From Plecoglossus altivelis (Eukaryota > Chordata > Actinopteri > Osmeriformes > Plecoglossidae), in contig BROE01000025.1 of NCBI GenBank assembly GCA_036571765.1, positions 2,674,855-2,738,854 on the forward strand: a stretch of 64,000 bases of DNA, written 5' to 3'. The position numbers and the translations under genes are program-made. This document shows, piece by piece, positions 11,017-23,070 of this stretch (its first letter is position 1; each line of letters starts with the position of its first letter). A model generated the notes under the pieces. That model was not told the origin of the DNA. It saw only the letters and a program-made list of their open reading frames with translations, and did no database searches.

Positions 11017-14000
11017 TTTAAACACGGATATACAGTCAGCAAGCAGCTACAGAATACCTTATAGTGGACACGCATACACACCTGAAGCCACTTGGGGAAG
11101 AAGTGTTTGTCCATCAGAGAGACGAGGCTGGAGGGAGACAGCATGCCCTCCCAGTCCATCACCCAGTGGAAGGGCTCCATCTGCTGTTGGTGAGGGTTGA
11201 TGACCAGCTCCCCAAGACACAGAGCTGGACAGACAGAAAAGGTGAGAGAGACAGAGCGAGAGACAGAGAAACAAACAGAGAGAGAGACAGAGAGACCCAG
11301 AGAGAGAGAGAGAGATACAGAGAGACAGACACAGAGAGAGACAGACAGAGAGAATCAAGAAAGACAAGTAGGTAAAGGATGGCGTGGGGCTGAGCTACCT
11401 CAACGAGGATGCTCGTCTGAGTGTCTAGACTAGGTGGTGCGTGATAGACCCTCACATACCCAGCTTCGGGATGATGTTCTTCACCAGGAAGGCCTCCCAG
11501 GCTCCAGGCGTGAACACGTCCTTCCAGGGCTGCAGGATGAGGCGGGCCGAGGCGTCGCTAGGATGCCAGCGCTGCAAGGCGTTGGCCAGTTTGCTACGGA
11601 TAGGCGGGTACAGAGGCTCCAGCCGCGATTGGAGCAGAGGCAGCCAGGGGTGGAGCCAGGAGTGGATGGGCACCGTGTCCGTCAAAGGGTTCCAGTTGTC
11701 CACCTGTTATTCCAACCGCAAACACACATAGTTATGTATACATCACATCATACAACTGAGCTTCTGAATATATTAGGTCTACATAACTGCTTACGTCGGT
11801 GTCAACACTGGAGACAGTGTTCGTGAGTGCGTATGTGTGTATGTCAGTGTGTTTGTGTCACTGTGTGTGTGTGTCAGTGTGTGCGTGTCAGTGTCAGTGT
11901 GTGTCAGTGTGTGTGCGTATAGGCCTCACCTCTCTCTGCAGCCGGGGGAAAACGAGCTGCTCCAGCAGATGATCCAGGATCCAGAGAGGGAGGAGAGGGG
12001 CCCACACCTCCACACAGTCCACCATGGGGCCCACCATCCGGGGCTGCCAGCCGGACACGCACACCCTCAACACCGGCATCCACACCTCCCACAATAGCCT
12101 AGTGCACGCACACACACACTTATAATAGCCTGTGATGTATGAATCTTAATATGCAAGGTAAGCAATTGATGATTGACAGACACCCAAGTGAGTGTATTTT
12201 GTGTGTGTGTGTGTGTACCTGTGGTAGGGATCCATGTGTGTCTCCGGGGTACTGGAGTGGAACTGTCCAGACTCTAGAATGGCTCTCCACTGACCTACCT
12301 CCTCCAGTCCATAGGAACTGTCCTACAGGGGGGGGGGCATGGGGAAATACAGCTTTAAACACCAACCGTGTTAAGTAGAAGTCTCCTTATGTGCAGTCGA
12401 CACTGTGGGAGGGACTGTGTATGTGGGTGGGGACTGGATACCTTCAGAGGGTCCCAGGTGCGGAGCTTCTCTCTGAGGAGAGGGTGGACCACAGCCACAG
12501 CCAGGTCTCCCAGACCCATGGTCTTATACTCCTCGTAGTACTCCGTCTGCAGGGTTTCGAAGATGCGCGCGCACTCCTGGAGAGAACAAGCCCCACGTCC
12601 CCCCAGTCACAAGCAGCCCTTTATGGACAGAGCTTCCACAGATCTGCAGAGGTCTAGGAGACCCTCTCCCAGGGGTGGGCGGGTGGGTACCTGGAGGCTG
12701 GGGCCGTCCCCCGGCGCCGTCTCCCCGCTCTGGAAGCGCTCCACTAGCGCCAGCACGGACTCCAGCCTCCGGATGCTCCCGCGCTCCGCCTCCAGGCGTG
12801 TCTGCAGGCCCGCCGACTCGTGGCTCAGGGACACCACTACGTCCCGCTCGTGCTGCAGACGCCGCGCCGACTGCAGGTGGGAGGAGAGGGCGCGTGAGGA
12901 GGATGGGGAGGGAGAGGGGAGAGAGGAGGATGGGGAGGGAGAGGGCGCGTGAGGAGGATGGGGAGGGAGAGGGGAGAGAGGAGGACAGAACCAGAAGGGG
13001 GATGAGGGAGGGAGAGAGAGAGGACGGTTGGGCGAGAGGGGGAAGAAGTAATAGAGAGAAGAGAGAGAGAGGACAGGGGAGCGTGAGGAGGGAGAGAGAG
13101 GACAGAGGAGCAAGAGGAGGGAGAGAGAGGACAGAGGAGCGTGAGGAGGGAGAGAGAGGACAGGGGAGCGTGAGGAGGGAGAGAGAGGACAGGGGAGCGT
13201 GAGGAGGGAGAGAGGACAGAGGAGCGTGAGGAGGGAGAGAGAGGACAGGGGAGCGTGAGGAGGGAGAGAGGACAGGGGAGCGTGAGGAGGGAGAGAGGAC
13301 AGAGGAGCATGAGGACAGGGGAGCGTGAGGAGGGAGAGAGAGGACAGGGGAGCGTGAGGAGGGAAAGAGAGGACAGAGGAGCGTGAGGAGGGAGAGAGAG
13401 GACAGGGGAGCGTGAGGAGGGAGAGAGAGGACAGGGGAGCGTGAGGAGGGAGAGAGAGGACAGAGGAGCGTGAGGAGGGAGGGAGAGGACAGAGGAGCGT
13501 GAGAGAGGACGTCCTCCTACATCTGTCACAGCAAGCGAGCGTGCTCTCTTTGCTATCCATAACAACCCATGGGGTTCTAGGGGTTGAAAGGTCACCTGCA
13601 GGATGTCCTGCTCCGTCAGGTCGATGAGCAGCTGCAGGTTGTGCTCCAGCTCGGGGAGGGCGAAGCCGGAGGGCTTCTGGTCGCGGGCGGCCATGCTCAG
13701 GGGAGCCTCCTCAGGAACGTTGTGCTTGTTGGTCATCTGGCTGTAGCTGTAGTACACCTTCTGCTCTCTGCCTGTCATGTCAATCACCTGGAGGGGAGCA
13801 GGAAGGAACCATCAAATTCCATGTTACATTGAATGTGTGTGTCTGCGAGTGCGTGTGTGTTCGCCCTTCACCTTGACTTGGGCCAGCTCTCCAGCAGGCG
13901 TGTGCGTGCTTCGGCCGACCAGCTTGCCTTTAGCCTTCAGCTCGTCCACCGTCCTGTAGGAGTACTTGGGCTTCTTCTTGTCCCCCGCGCCGCCCGGATC

Positions 14001-14866
14001 TCTACGCCACTGGCCGAGCTCCTTCTGGAACTCCTGCGCAGGGAGGTAGAAAGTGATGGAGACAGGAAGTGAGGGACAGCACAAGAGGAAGTGAGAGAAC
14101 CACGCATCCCATCCTATTAGGGGGGGGGGGGCATCAGGCTGGTCGTCACAGGGGGCGTGTGGAGGACCCTACCTGCTCCTCCTCCTCCTCTGAGTCCACC
14201 ACCGGGAAGTCCTGGAGGCTCTGCTGGGTTCGCTCGTTGCCGTAGGCACCCACTGCCCCCTTCCCCTTCCGCACCTTGGCCTCAATGGGGGTCACGATAC
14301 CTACACACACACACGCACACGCACACACACACACACGCACACGCACACCCCATCATTCACATCGCCTGCTTCCCTCCATCGCATCCTCTCGTGAGCAGAA
14401 CAGCACCAGCTTCCTGACCTTGGGCATTTTTGCCAAGTCCTTTCCCCTGTACATATCCCATCTTCTGGAGGAGCTTCTGACCAATCCCACGCGTGTGTTT
14501 TTCCCAGGTGCCTATGTCCTGTCCCGCCCGGATACCGGCTGCGAAGGTCCTCTGGGATTGGTTGACACGGAAGTTACCTCCCTGGAACAAGACAGGGGGA
14601 AGGAACGCGGGCAAATCAGTACAACGCAGGTGAGTCCCTCCCTCCCTCTCCGACGCTCCTGATGCTCGCTGGAACGCACCGTCTGCAGCTTCTTGGGGGC
14701 GGTGACACGGGAGGGGGGAGGGGCCGGCGCTGGGGGCGGGTCGTCATCGTCGTCAGAGTAATCCGAGCTCCCTCCCTCTCTCTGCTGTTGGCTCTTCTCC
14801 TCAGCTGCGGGCTTCCTCAGCCCCGCGCTCACAAAACTCACTGGGGCGGTGTAGTCCTTGGACCTG

Positions 14867-14897
<31 letters not shown>

Positions 14898-15379
14898 CGT
14901 TCACATGTCATTTCCCAAGATAGCTTGGTGTAACATAGTCTACATTTACCTCCTAGTCATTTAGCAGTAACATACTATACTTATGTTTGTCTATTGTATG
15001 TGAATGATACTGTACATATTATTCAGGGCCGCAGTTGTCGGACATACTTCAAAATGATTACCTGACTACGTAAGGCCACAGGAGGACTGGGGGAACTGTA
15101 TGTTTTTTTTTCTTTGAATCTGTCTACAATCTGTTAACTTCACAGCCAGACACTTTTAAACAACCCCACCGACCTCTTTCCCCCGAAGCTGGGTCTCTCG
15201 TCATCGGAGTCTCTTTCAGCCCACACGCCGTAAATGGTGTCCTCCTTCGACTGTTTATGTCTGCGGCGCTCTGGGTTAAATTCATTGGCCAGGTCCCAAT
15301 CTGTTACCTCGAAGCTCTCGAATTCAACCCCGTCCTCTTCCTCCCCTGCTCTCCGCCCATAAAGATGGGACATAGACAT
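10303..15379 (-). CDS. tfip11: Tuftelin-interacting protein 11, G-patch splicing factor (14 coding exons)
   Basis: TFIP11 (yeast Ntr1) recruits and activates the helicase DHX15/Prp43 to take apart the intron-lariat spliceosome in the nucleus. Exons in transcript order: 15174-15379, 14680-14863, 14419-14581, 14173-14300, 13872-14033, 13596-13787, 12691-12870, 12442-12576, 12219-12322, 11930-12098, 11460-11703, 11082-11224, 10813-10978, 10303-10649. All phases fit and give 840 aa (human 837). The N-terminus reads [17 protein letters not shown] and [16 protein letters not shown]. The G-patch (about residues 145-190, exon 3) contains [20 protein letters not shown]. An acidic [10 protein letters not shown] tract and the GC-binding-factor-like C-terminal half follow ([21 protein letters not shown]-terminus [15 protein letters not shown]). 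The intron after exon 6 is swollen by a 29-bp minisatellite. Confidence 0.96.
10979..11350. repeat. CA and GA simple repeats in TFIP11 introns
   Basis: A perfect CA run (10979-11015) abuts the exon 13 acceptor, and a GAGA/CAGA purine tract (11230-11350) precedes the exon 12 acceptor on the gene strand. Exon 12 lies between them. Confidence 0.8.
12880..13507. repeat. 29-bp purine-rich minisatellite in TFIP11 intron 6
   Basis: About 20 copies of a roughly 29-bp unit built from AGCGTGAGGAGGGAGAGA then GAGGACAGGGG, with 27-bp and truncated variants. It makes up nearly all of the intron between exons 6 and 7. On the transcript strand it is C/T-rich. The 300-residue frames across it are repeat artefacts apart from the exon ends they run into. 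Confidence 0.95.
14304..14346. repeat. CA microsatellite at TFIP11 exon 4 acceptor
   Basis: CA tract with CG interruptions immediately upstream, on the gene strand, of the exon 4 acceptor. A second CA tract sits at 14867-14895 next to the exon 2 acceptor. Confidence 0.8.
14939..14975 (-). mobile_element. Possible SINE tail fragment
   Basis: The reverse strand contains TGCTAAATGACTAGGAGG, resembling the CTGCTAAATGACTAAATG tail of many teleost SINEs. It is only a short fragment in the first TFIP11 intron, so the call rests on one motif. Confidence 0.3.
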
Positions 15380-16300
15380 GTCGGACGCTTTAAGTAAAGA
15401 AAAACGATAGGAGATGGTTGGTTCAGTTCGTGTCATTTTACAGGCGTCATGACAGTACGTTGCTAACACGATATGTTGCACAAAGTCTGTTGTCTGACAG
15501 ATGCTAGCTAGCTTTCCACATTCGTTACTATAGCAATATTCAAGCTTTGTAGGCTTGTTTGATAATGCTATTATACGATCATTAAAAAACACTGTGCTGT
15601 TTGTAAAGATAACACAGACTGGCATTAACGCTATCAGCTACTACAACTAGTTTCGTACATGTCGACGGGTAGTTAGCGTCTAGTAGCCAACCAGTTGCGC
15701 ATGTACCAAACGTTTTGATTATTAATCGTGCTACAAAGCTGAGACACGATTGAACATTTGTTACTGGTTAGTTACCTTGCTCGCTCAGTCAGTTATCAAA
15801 TGAAATAAGCCTTCAATTCCAAAATTGCAATCCAAGCTCTAGCTCACACTAAGTAGCTAGCTCCAAAGGATGTATTTAGGCCGAGTACTTCCGGGTCATG
15901 ACTTGCCGCGGTTTTTCAAAATAAATGTCTTGGTCGTAAAAGCACTGTGACAAATCTGACCATTTGTGGCATACCTTCATTAATGGCAATCGGTAGTAAT
16001 ATTCTGGGACAAAAAGGTGAGTTCAGCTTTTAAACGTAGGCATATAAGAGTGATAGAACCAGACACAAAAGTCAATCGACAAAATCAAAAACATATACAT
16101 GAGCTCTCAGCCAAGTAAAAAAATGAAATAATTTTAATCGAAAAGAAATCTGACCATTACAGTTTGATCACTTTACACAATCTCAAAATGATAGTCCATC
16201 GTTATGAAGTCATTCGCCTATAGTGACAAATGTTTTAAGTGCTGACATAAGAAAATTATATCTTCTTTTAACATAATCATCAAATGTGGACTAACTCAGT
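15380..16300 (-). promoter_or_regulatory. TFIP11 promoter and LSM1 3' flank
   Basis: This holds the TFIP11 5' UTR and promoter. On the gene strand about 15885-15896 reads GACCCGGAAGTA, a good ETS/GABP site typical of TATA-less housekeeping promoters. From about 15950 to 16300 I see only AT-rich unique sequence lying beyond the LSM1 3' end. Confidence 0.4.
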
Positions 16301-16307
16301 TAAGTTA

Positions 16308-16313
16308 TTTATT
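16308..16313 (-). terminator. Poly(A) signal of LSM1
   Basis: TTTATT (AATAAA on the gene strand) about 215 bp beyond the LSM1 stop codon. Confidence 0.55.
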
Positions 16314-16529
16314 CCCCGAAAATCCTTAAACTCTGTTTCAATGCATACTTGAAAGAAAAAGGATCGCCTTATAAATCTTTCTCTTAAACTGGTAAAATGA
16401 GATAAGTACAGTATTTGAAGAGAGGGATGTAGCATCGAACCACACACTCCCCCTCCTCTTCCAAAATCCACCTTGCATTCAGCAATTCAACGGATGAGTC
16501 CAACAGAATTAAGAGCGATGAAGATCATG

Positions 16530-17519
16530 TCAGTATTCATCCAGGTTGTCTGCCTTGGGAACGGACAGGCCTCTATCCTTCAGGGCTTGCATCTTCACCT
16601 TGTCCGTCTCCTGCTTGGCCTGCTGCTGCGATCGCTGCTCCTCCAGGATCTCCTCTATCGAAACCTGCTGTAGTACTGTGTCACACGGCTTGTCCATGTC
16701 CTGGGAAGAGATGGAGTCACGGTCACGCAAACATCCGTTTTGCATCCCATGTATCACAGTATACTAACTGTATACGCATGTGTAGCCTATAACGTAGCCA
16801 CACTGAAGGTGCAGCAATGTGCGGTGAGGGAATCATTCGCAATACATATAAAATGGCAACTTGGTCGTTATTTTCGATACTTACTATCTCCCCGAGAAGG
16901 ACAACATTTTCTCCTCTCACAATGAATATCCCTCTCGGAATATCTCCAAACTTTTTCCCCACATGGATGCGCTCCACAGTTTGGTGGAAAACTAGATTAG
17001 CTGCGAAAGAATCAAGGAGTTAGGGAGCAGCAAGTACCCGGGAAAATTCAGCGTTACATCAACTTTTTGTGGGAACTCATTTAGTGAGATTTACATAAAA
17101 ACTCTCGATAGACTATAAAACAATGTAATCTTCATACAACATTTCAACTGCGTGGAGTGTTGCCAAACAGTTAACTCAACGTACCAAACTGGTCAATGCT
17201 TCGGAGGTACCCAATCAGCGTTCTTCCATCACGGAGCAGTACAAGGTGTTTCTCTTCAAGAGAAAAAAACATTTGTTTACAACCAACATATCCAACGCAA
17301 CCGATCCCAAGTGTACGCAAACCTTTATGATACAATGTTGCAAGGTCGCACTCGACAATTGTAATTATACACGCACGTTGTCTACCCAGTCAAAATGATC
17401 AACAATTCATAGCTAAGTATCTGGTTTTGTTCTACGGTCGTTCTACGGTCTCTGCAACATCCCCCCAACTTACTATCGACATCGTCGATTAGACTCGCTG
17501 TCCCCGGCATGTAATTCAT
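16530..17519 (-). CDS. lsm1: U6 snRNA-associated Sm-like protein LSm1 (4 exons)
   Basis: LSM1 is the defining subunit of the cytoplasmic LSM1-7 ring, which binds oligoadenylated 3' ends with PAT1 and promotes decapping and 5'-3' decay in P-bodies. Exons in transcript order: 17474-17519, 17185-17253, 16885-17000, 16530-16700, in phase, 133 aa, the same length as human. The N-terminus is MNYMPGTASLIDDVDKK. Sm1 covers about residues 17-50 (HLVLLRDGRTLIGYLRSIDQ) and Sm2 about 62-77 (RGENVVLLGEI). The C-terminal extension typical of LSM1 follows (QQVSIEEILEEQR, ending PKADNLDEY). The exon 2 acceptor must be the AG two bases upstream of the nearer one, since only that choice restores the conserved KKHL. 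It lies head to head with BAG4, as in mammals. Confidence 0.97.
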
Positions 17520-18112
17520 TTTTGAATGTGTGTAATTACGTCTGCAATTATAATCTTGGTGTCTTTATGTTATCAAGCCATGAATTTTGTATGTGAAGTA
17601 TCCCAACAGGAAGCACATGAGTACACTTCAGATAGACTTCCTGTAGAATTTTAACCTTTTAATCACCGACTGTTTGTCACTGTTAAGAGTTATAATGTGT
17701 GCTATCGATATACGTAGGGATATAAATGCATCAACATAAAAAGTAAATGTATATTATCAACGAATTGTGTTGCACTTTGATTAAAACGTCAATTTAAGTC
17801 TTCTTTCGATTTCCGCGTTCCTCCATTGTGATTGGATAAAAAGATGCATGGGACACAATTAGCTGTGAAACCTGGATGCCTATTGGCCAAATAGGACCAA
17901 ATTCTATGACGCACACATAGAAATTAAAGTGACAGCGCTTCAGTAGTTTACCAGAACTTAAACATTTCCTGAACATTAAATCACCTAAAAGAATCCGTGC
18001 TTTTGATTAAACCAATATTTTGGTTTTACAGATCCGATCTATCGTATTGATACTAATTTCGATAAAGGTGTATTTTTGTCATGTAAAATCACTGGAGTAG
18101 GATAGTCGAGTG
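17520..18112. promoter_or_regulatory. Shared LSM1/BAG4 bidirectional promoter region
   Basis: Only 593 bp separate the two divergent start codons. Two ATTGG elements (CCAAT boxes in reverse) at 17831-17835 and 17882-17886 lie about 50 bp apart, an arrangement typical of NF-Y-driven bidirectional promoters. No clear TATA box is seen at a plausible place. Transcription starts are not determinable here. Confidence 0.5.
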
Positions 18113-20723
18113 ATGCATCATCATCAAATGCAATCCACTCCCAAGTCCGCCTGGCCTACAAATTACAACTCGGAAAATAATAACGTCAACTGGAATAACG
18201 CGATGGTAAGTAGATATCGAAAGTTGATCTTACGAGGGGGCCAATTGTAATGATACAACTAAAGTCATCTCAGCAAGCGATTTAAAATCGTACTATAGAT
18301 AGCTAGCACGAAGGTAGCCTAATCCTTTCTCATCTAGCTAGCTCTGGCTACTGTAGCACAAGAGCTATTTTGCAAGCTAGCTAGCACCCATTCATGGGTG
18401 CTTATATAATAACATTCTGAGTGGCGGACTGGCACTTTTACTTTATTGTACGTATTATCCTGACCTGACATAACATAACACATCATGGGCCAAAGTATTC
18501 CAACCAATCTATGAATTGATTATGAATCCGTGCAGAAGTAGTAATTACTTAGTCTTTTATAGCTGCGGTCTGTTGGCGGAAAACCTTGTCAGTACCTACT
18601 AGGCTAAGACTATAAATACACATTAATTAAACACTTCCGCCAGAAACCCAGTTTCACACAGTTCGGCAACCATTTCAGAGTTCACCCCATTTATTAAATG
18701 GTGTTACGCACTCTCAAGAAAGTCTTACGAAAACAAGCTATTGCATTCTCCTTCATGGCCTCTCATGTTGTGTTTTCAGGACGCTTCACAATATCCAGGT
18801 TACCCTTCAAACTACTGGTACCCCCAGTCCCATTGCACAGGGCCCTATGCTAACGCCTATCCTGCTTCGGGATCAGACCCACAGCCACAGTACAATCCCC
18901 AGGTACATATCATGTTATGTCACAGCAAGACTTAAGGCTCTTAAGTGTCTCCTTTCTCTGACACCTCTATTCAGACCCACAGAAATGACTCTCTCTCTCT
19001 CTTCCTCACTCTTTCTCATCCTCTTAACTTTTCTCTGTCGCTTTTTCCTTACTCTTCAAATCCCTCTTTTTCCATAAGGCAATGCCAACGTATTCTAGCG
19101 GCCATGTCTACAGCCCAGGTCAGGGCCAGTATTCGCAGAACGCCTTCCACCCGTCCAATCCTTTCTACTGCGCCGACCAGATGTCTCCAGGGCAGCAGCC
19201 AGGGCCGTACCCGGCCCAGTGCCAAGGCTGCCCAGGGCCGGAGCAGGGCACAGGGGGCTCGGGACAACCACACGCCCCACACCACCACCATCACCACCAC
19301 TATCCTGCGCCGCACTGTCAAGGGGTACGCTCTGCCTAACGCTGGTCTGAGATGTCGACTGCTGTGGGAGTCATGGAAGGGTGGATCATTTGCACTTGGA
19401 AATCCCCCATCAGTAGATAACTGTATTACCCTGTGTTATCTCGTATTTTCGTGTCGTTATATGGTTGTCTTCATGTTATTATATTGGTCCATATTGAGGT
19501 AGACCCTTGTGACATGATATAGCACAAGCGTTTGCCTTGAGGGCCTGCTTTTGCTGCACAGCAGCGATTCTATCTTATCTCTGCGTTTCACCCTGCTCAG
19601 CAACAAGCAAGCTCTCTGACCTTTATGTATCTTGAAGAGACTTTGTAACGTAACCGTGCCTCTATAAAAACCTAGCTCTCTCTACAGGGTCCTGGATACC
19701 CTCCTGGCTCTTATCCCCACTATGGGGAAGGGAGCCACGCGTTGCCCCCAAACCAACCATACCCTGCTGGGCAGGGTCTTCACCCCAGGTCCCAGGTTGA
19801 GGCCTGGGCCCACCCTGGGGCCTACGGGCCCTCGCACCCACAGCAGCAGCCACAGCAGCAGCAGCAGCAACAGTGGCCACCAGGCACCCAGCCCCCCCAC
19901 AGCCACTATGGGAACCCAGTGCGTCCTGCCCAGCCCCCAGCCTGGCCTGGGACCGGCACTGGAGCCCCCCCACCTTACCAACCCAAGGTGAGGGCTCATA
20001 GAAAGACCAGGGTCTTTGTTACAGCCAACTCCTGTTTTTAGACCAGTTATAATACTGTAAATGCATGAGTGGGAGTAGTGGGAAGAGCCAGAATGGGTAT
20101 TGGAGGGTAAAGGGTTTTTAAATGGGATTTGACCCAATACTAATTCTAACCCTGTTCCTTCTTTTGGAACATCGTTTTCTCTTCTGTGAATGCATCAGGA
20201 CCAACACTACACGGGACCCCAGCCACACCAGCACCAACGAGCCCCCCAAGCGGGCCCCAAACCCAGGCCGGCCCCCTCCCCAAACCCCCCCAACGGGAAA
20301 CCTGTAGACTTCAGCTCCCCTCCCCAGATGTACAACAGAACGGGGAAGGGGGGCGGACAGACGGAGCCTAGGCCGTCCCAGGGCGACCTTTCACCCTGTG
20401 GCCCGGCCCCCCAGCCCCCGGGCCCTCAAGCTCCACCCCAGCCACAAGCCCCGATAGGGCCCCAGCCCCTGAGCGACAACCCCAGCCTGGCCAAGGTCCA
20501 GCAGATCATGGCCCGGGTACTTCTGCTCCAAGAGGACGTTGACGAGTTTGTGGGCAAAAAAACGGACAAGAGTTACCGCTACCTGGAGGAACTGCTGACC
20601 AAGGAGCTGCTGGAGCTGGACTCTGTGGAGACGCAGGGGCTGGACACGGTCAGGCTGGCCCGCAAGGAGGCCGTCAAGAGGATCCAGGTCATCCTGGACC
20701 GGCTGGAGAAGAAGGCTTTCTGA
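18113..20723 (+). CDS. bag4: BAG family molecular chaperone regulator 4 / SODD (5 exons)
   Basis: BAG4 is a cytoplasmic nucleotide-exchange partner of HSP70 that in mammals also silences TNFR1 and DR3 death-domain signalling. Exons 18113-18205, 18780-18902, 19079-19324, 19688-19987 and 20199-20723 are in phase, giving 428 aa (human 457). The N-terminal three quarters are low-complexity Pro/Gly/Gln/Tyr/His-rich, with YPGYPSNYWYPQ, a run of seven His and two short polyQ tracts in exon 4. The C-terminal BAG domain (about residues 345-428) reads LLQEDVDEFVGKKTDKSYR, YLEELLTKELLELDSVET and ARKEAVKRIQVILDRLEKK, matching the human helices. The linker is far more diverged than the BAG domain, as is usual for this family. 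The start codon precedes HHHQMQSTPKSAWP. Confidence 0.95.
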
Positions 20724-22325
20724 AAAGCGGACCAGCTCCCTTCGTTCCGAGCAAGGACCGGGTCTGGGTCTGGGGCTCCGGTTGCGAGCCCGCCTTCATT
20801 AAGTTCTCTTTTTTTTTTTTTCTTCCTTTATCGTAACAAATCTTCCATTGACAGACTGAGCAGCTAGTTTGATCCAGACATCTTCCTTCCATCCCACGGT
20901 GGAGCCTAAACTCAGTTGGGCGATGATCATAATGAAGTGTGATTTCACTCCATCAAACCTGGTCACCGGAGTCCTTGTTCTCCTTCTCCACCATCATATG
21001 TGGAGAGTTCTGGAAGGCTCAAGGAACGAGGATGGGATGGAGAGGCTGGACTGGTTGGTCAAGTCTGTCTGCTGACGAGCCCAACATAGGAAACGCTATG
21101 CAGGTTAGGGGTGTAGATATTCAGTTGTATCTCTGCTAATCCTTCAGTGTTTTCCATGGGGCAGTAAATGGGGTTTGTACCTTGTGTCGTTGTTGGCCTT
21201 GATTGCTTACAGCGGATTATATATATAAATATCAGTCTTTTGACGACATAATGAGATGTTTCCGGGAGAAACGTCACGAGGTGTTGGCCGGAGTCCCCAG
21301 CACACCGCACAGGCACGTGTTCCATCACGTGCTCGTACAGACACGCCTTCAGTGTCTTTCGCCCAGTGACGACGAGCAGTCAACATAGTAGGTAACGCGG
21401 TGTGCTTTGAGCTTAAGGCCCATTCACAAACCAATCATATCCCCTGTGCCTGACAGCCTACTCCTATTGCCCCCACCCCGCGCGCCCCATAGGTCCATTT
21501 AGAGAGCAGCAGTGTAGACGGACCAGGTATAAAGTAAGTGGTGTTTCCACAGCCAATCACAAGGCTCGGTTGAAGATGTGTGTGTGTGTGTGTGTGTGTG
21601 CTGTGTGTGGGTGTGTGGGTGTGTGGGGAGGGGGGAGACAGGCAAGACAACGTATGTTTTCGGCCCCCTGTAGAGGGCGACCAGGCCGCTTCTAGATCTA
21701 AGCTGGAGCAATGTCTACCTCACCAGGGTTCCTGTCACAAAGAGCTGTTTGGTTTACGTGTCACCTGATCAACCGTAGCAAGAGTTTTTGCGCCCCCCCC
21801 TCTCTCTCTCCCCCCCCCCACACACACACCCCACACACACCTCCTGGTCCCTGCTGTCCTGTCAGAAAGCTGGATGTGTTCCTATAGCCTTCTAAGTCAC
21901 CGCGGGCATGGTGGCACCGTTTTGTTGTTTTCCTGTCAGCTTTTCTCATGCATGTGCAGTCATATCACCTGTGTGTCACGCGGCACTGAGAGTTCGGGCT
22001 TAATGCTTGACCCGAATGGGGGGGGGGGGGGGGGTTTGGGGGATGTGCGGGGGGGGGGAGATGGGGTTCACTGACTTGTCTTGCTACGTCGGCAAATTGC
22101 TTGTCCTTGCTCGATTGAGTCACCAAAAGAGTCACTGTTTCCGTAGACCACCACGTGATCCACGCGTCCTTGTTGAAATCATTTGAGCTGTCTTGTTTCT
22201 GTAAAGGGGGGGGATGTGCCATTTAAAGAGGTGGGCGGTTTTATATTGTTAGAAAAATAAACACAATCTCTTTAAGCTTTGCATGGAAGAAAATGTTATT
22301 TGTTTATTTTCTGTGTTGAAATAAA
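20724..22325 (+). other. BAG4 3' UTR and flank with poly(A) signals
   Basis: No gene is evident. There is a GT tract (21579-21600), a C/A-rich block (21790-21845) and a G16 homopolymer (22019-22034). Canonical AATAAA hexamers at 22256-22261 and 22320-22325 are the likely ends of a long 3' UTR of about 1.55 kb. Confidence 0.45.
22256..22261 (+). terminator. Poly(A) signal of BAG4
   Basis: AATAAA in an AT-rich context, followed by a second AATAAA about 60 bp further and T-rich sequence downstream. Confidence 0.5.
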
Positions 22326-22329
22326 GCAT

Positions 22330-23070
22330 CATTGTAAATTAGTTCACTATTAACTGAAAAATATATATTTGTAACATAGAGGACATGTAAAATAAAGACA
22401 ATAAGACTATAAGAACCAGGAATAAAGAACAATATCATGCCTGTACAGGTTGCTGATGTAATGCATGTTTGCACCACCAGAAGGCGATGTTTCCCTGAAC
22501 AACTTCGAAACGACCACGACTGAGAACTGAATTAAACGTCAGGACAATTTTGTATCTCACTGCTGGTTTTTGTGTGTTCCTGGGTCAGATGGAAAGATTT
22601 GTCAAAAATACCCAATGAATTTGAAGTCTCGTAGCCACATCAGACCACGAGAAAGGTGGAATAGAGTAACTTATCTGGTAGTAATATAGCTATCTGGAGG
22701 TATACTCAGGCTGCCTGCCCAGCTAACATTCACAGCTTTAAATAGCCTGCTATTTTCATGTAAAAGCACCACAGGGCTCTGGAGAAAGCTTGCAGAACTT
22801 GCCTCGTATTTGATTTACAGGACGTAGCTTCAGACCACCGTGACGACTGTAGGGACAAGCAGCAGATGCGGTCGCAGCGCACCTGATCAGACGGCGGAGA
22901 CCCCCCTCACCGGACGCTGGCCACCGGCTCTTCGCGGCCTCGCATATTAACTACCCGAGCTGACATTCCCAGAGGCTACCGGCCTGCAAGGAGCATTCCG
23001 GAACCGCGTCCCGCCCCCCAGCTCAGCGTTCTCCAGGGCCCGCAGGACCGAGCGGAACGTCCGAGAGGTC
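22330..23070 (+). other. Intergenic DNA and 5' flank of the DUSP26-like gene
   Basis: AT-rich up to about 22760, then GC-rich approaching the start codon, as expected of a promoter and 5' UTR. No TATA box or other gene is evident. A one-mismatch CTCF-like motif (CCACCAGAAGGCGA) lies near 22474. Confidence 0.4.

Noticed and set aside
12607..13787. Open frames of over 300 codons rich in Leu-Ser-Pro
   Set aside because: Most of their length is the 29-bp minisatellite in TFIP11 intron 6. Parts of two true TFIP11 exons are included by read-through.
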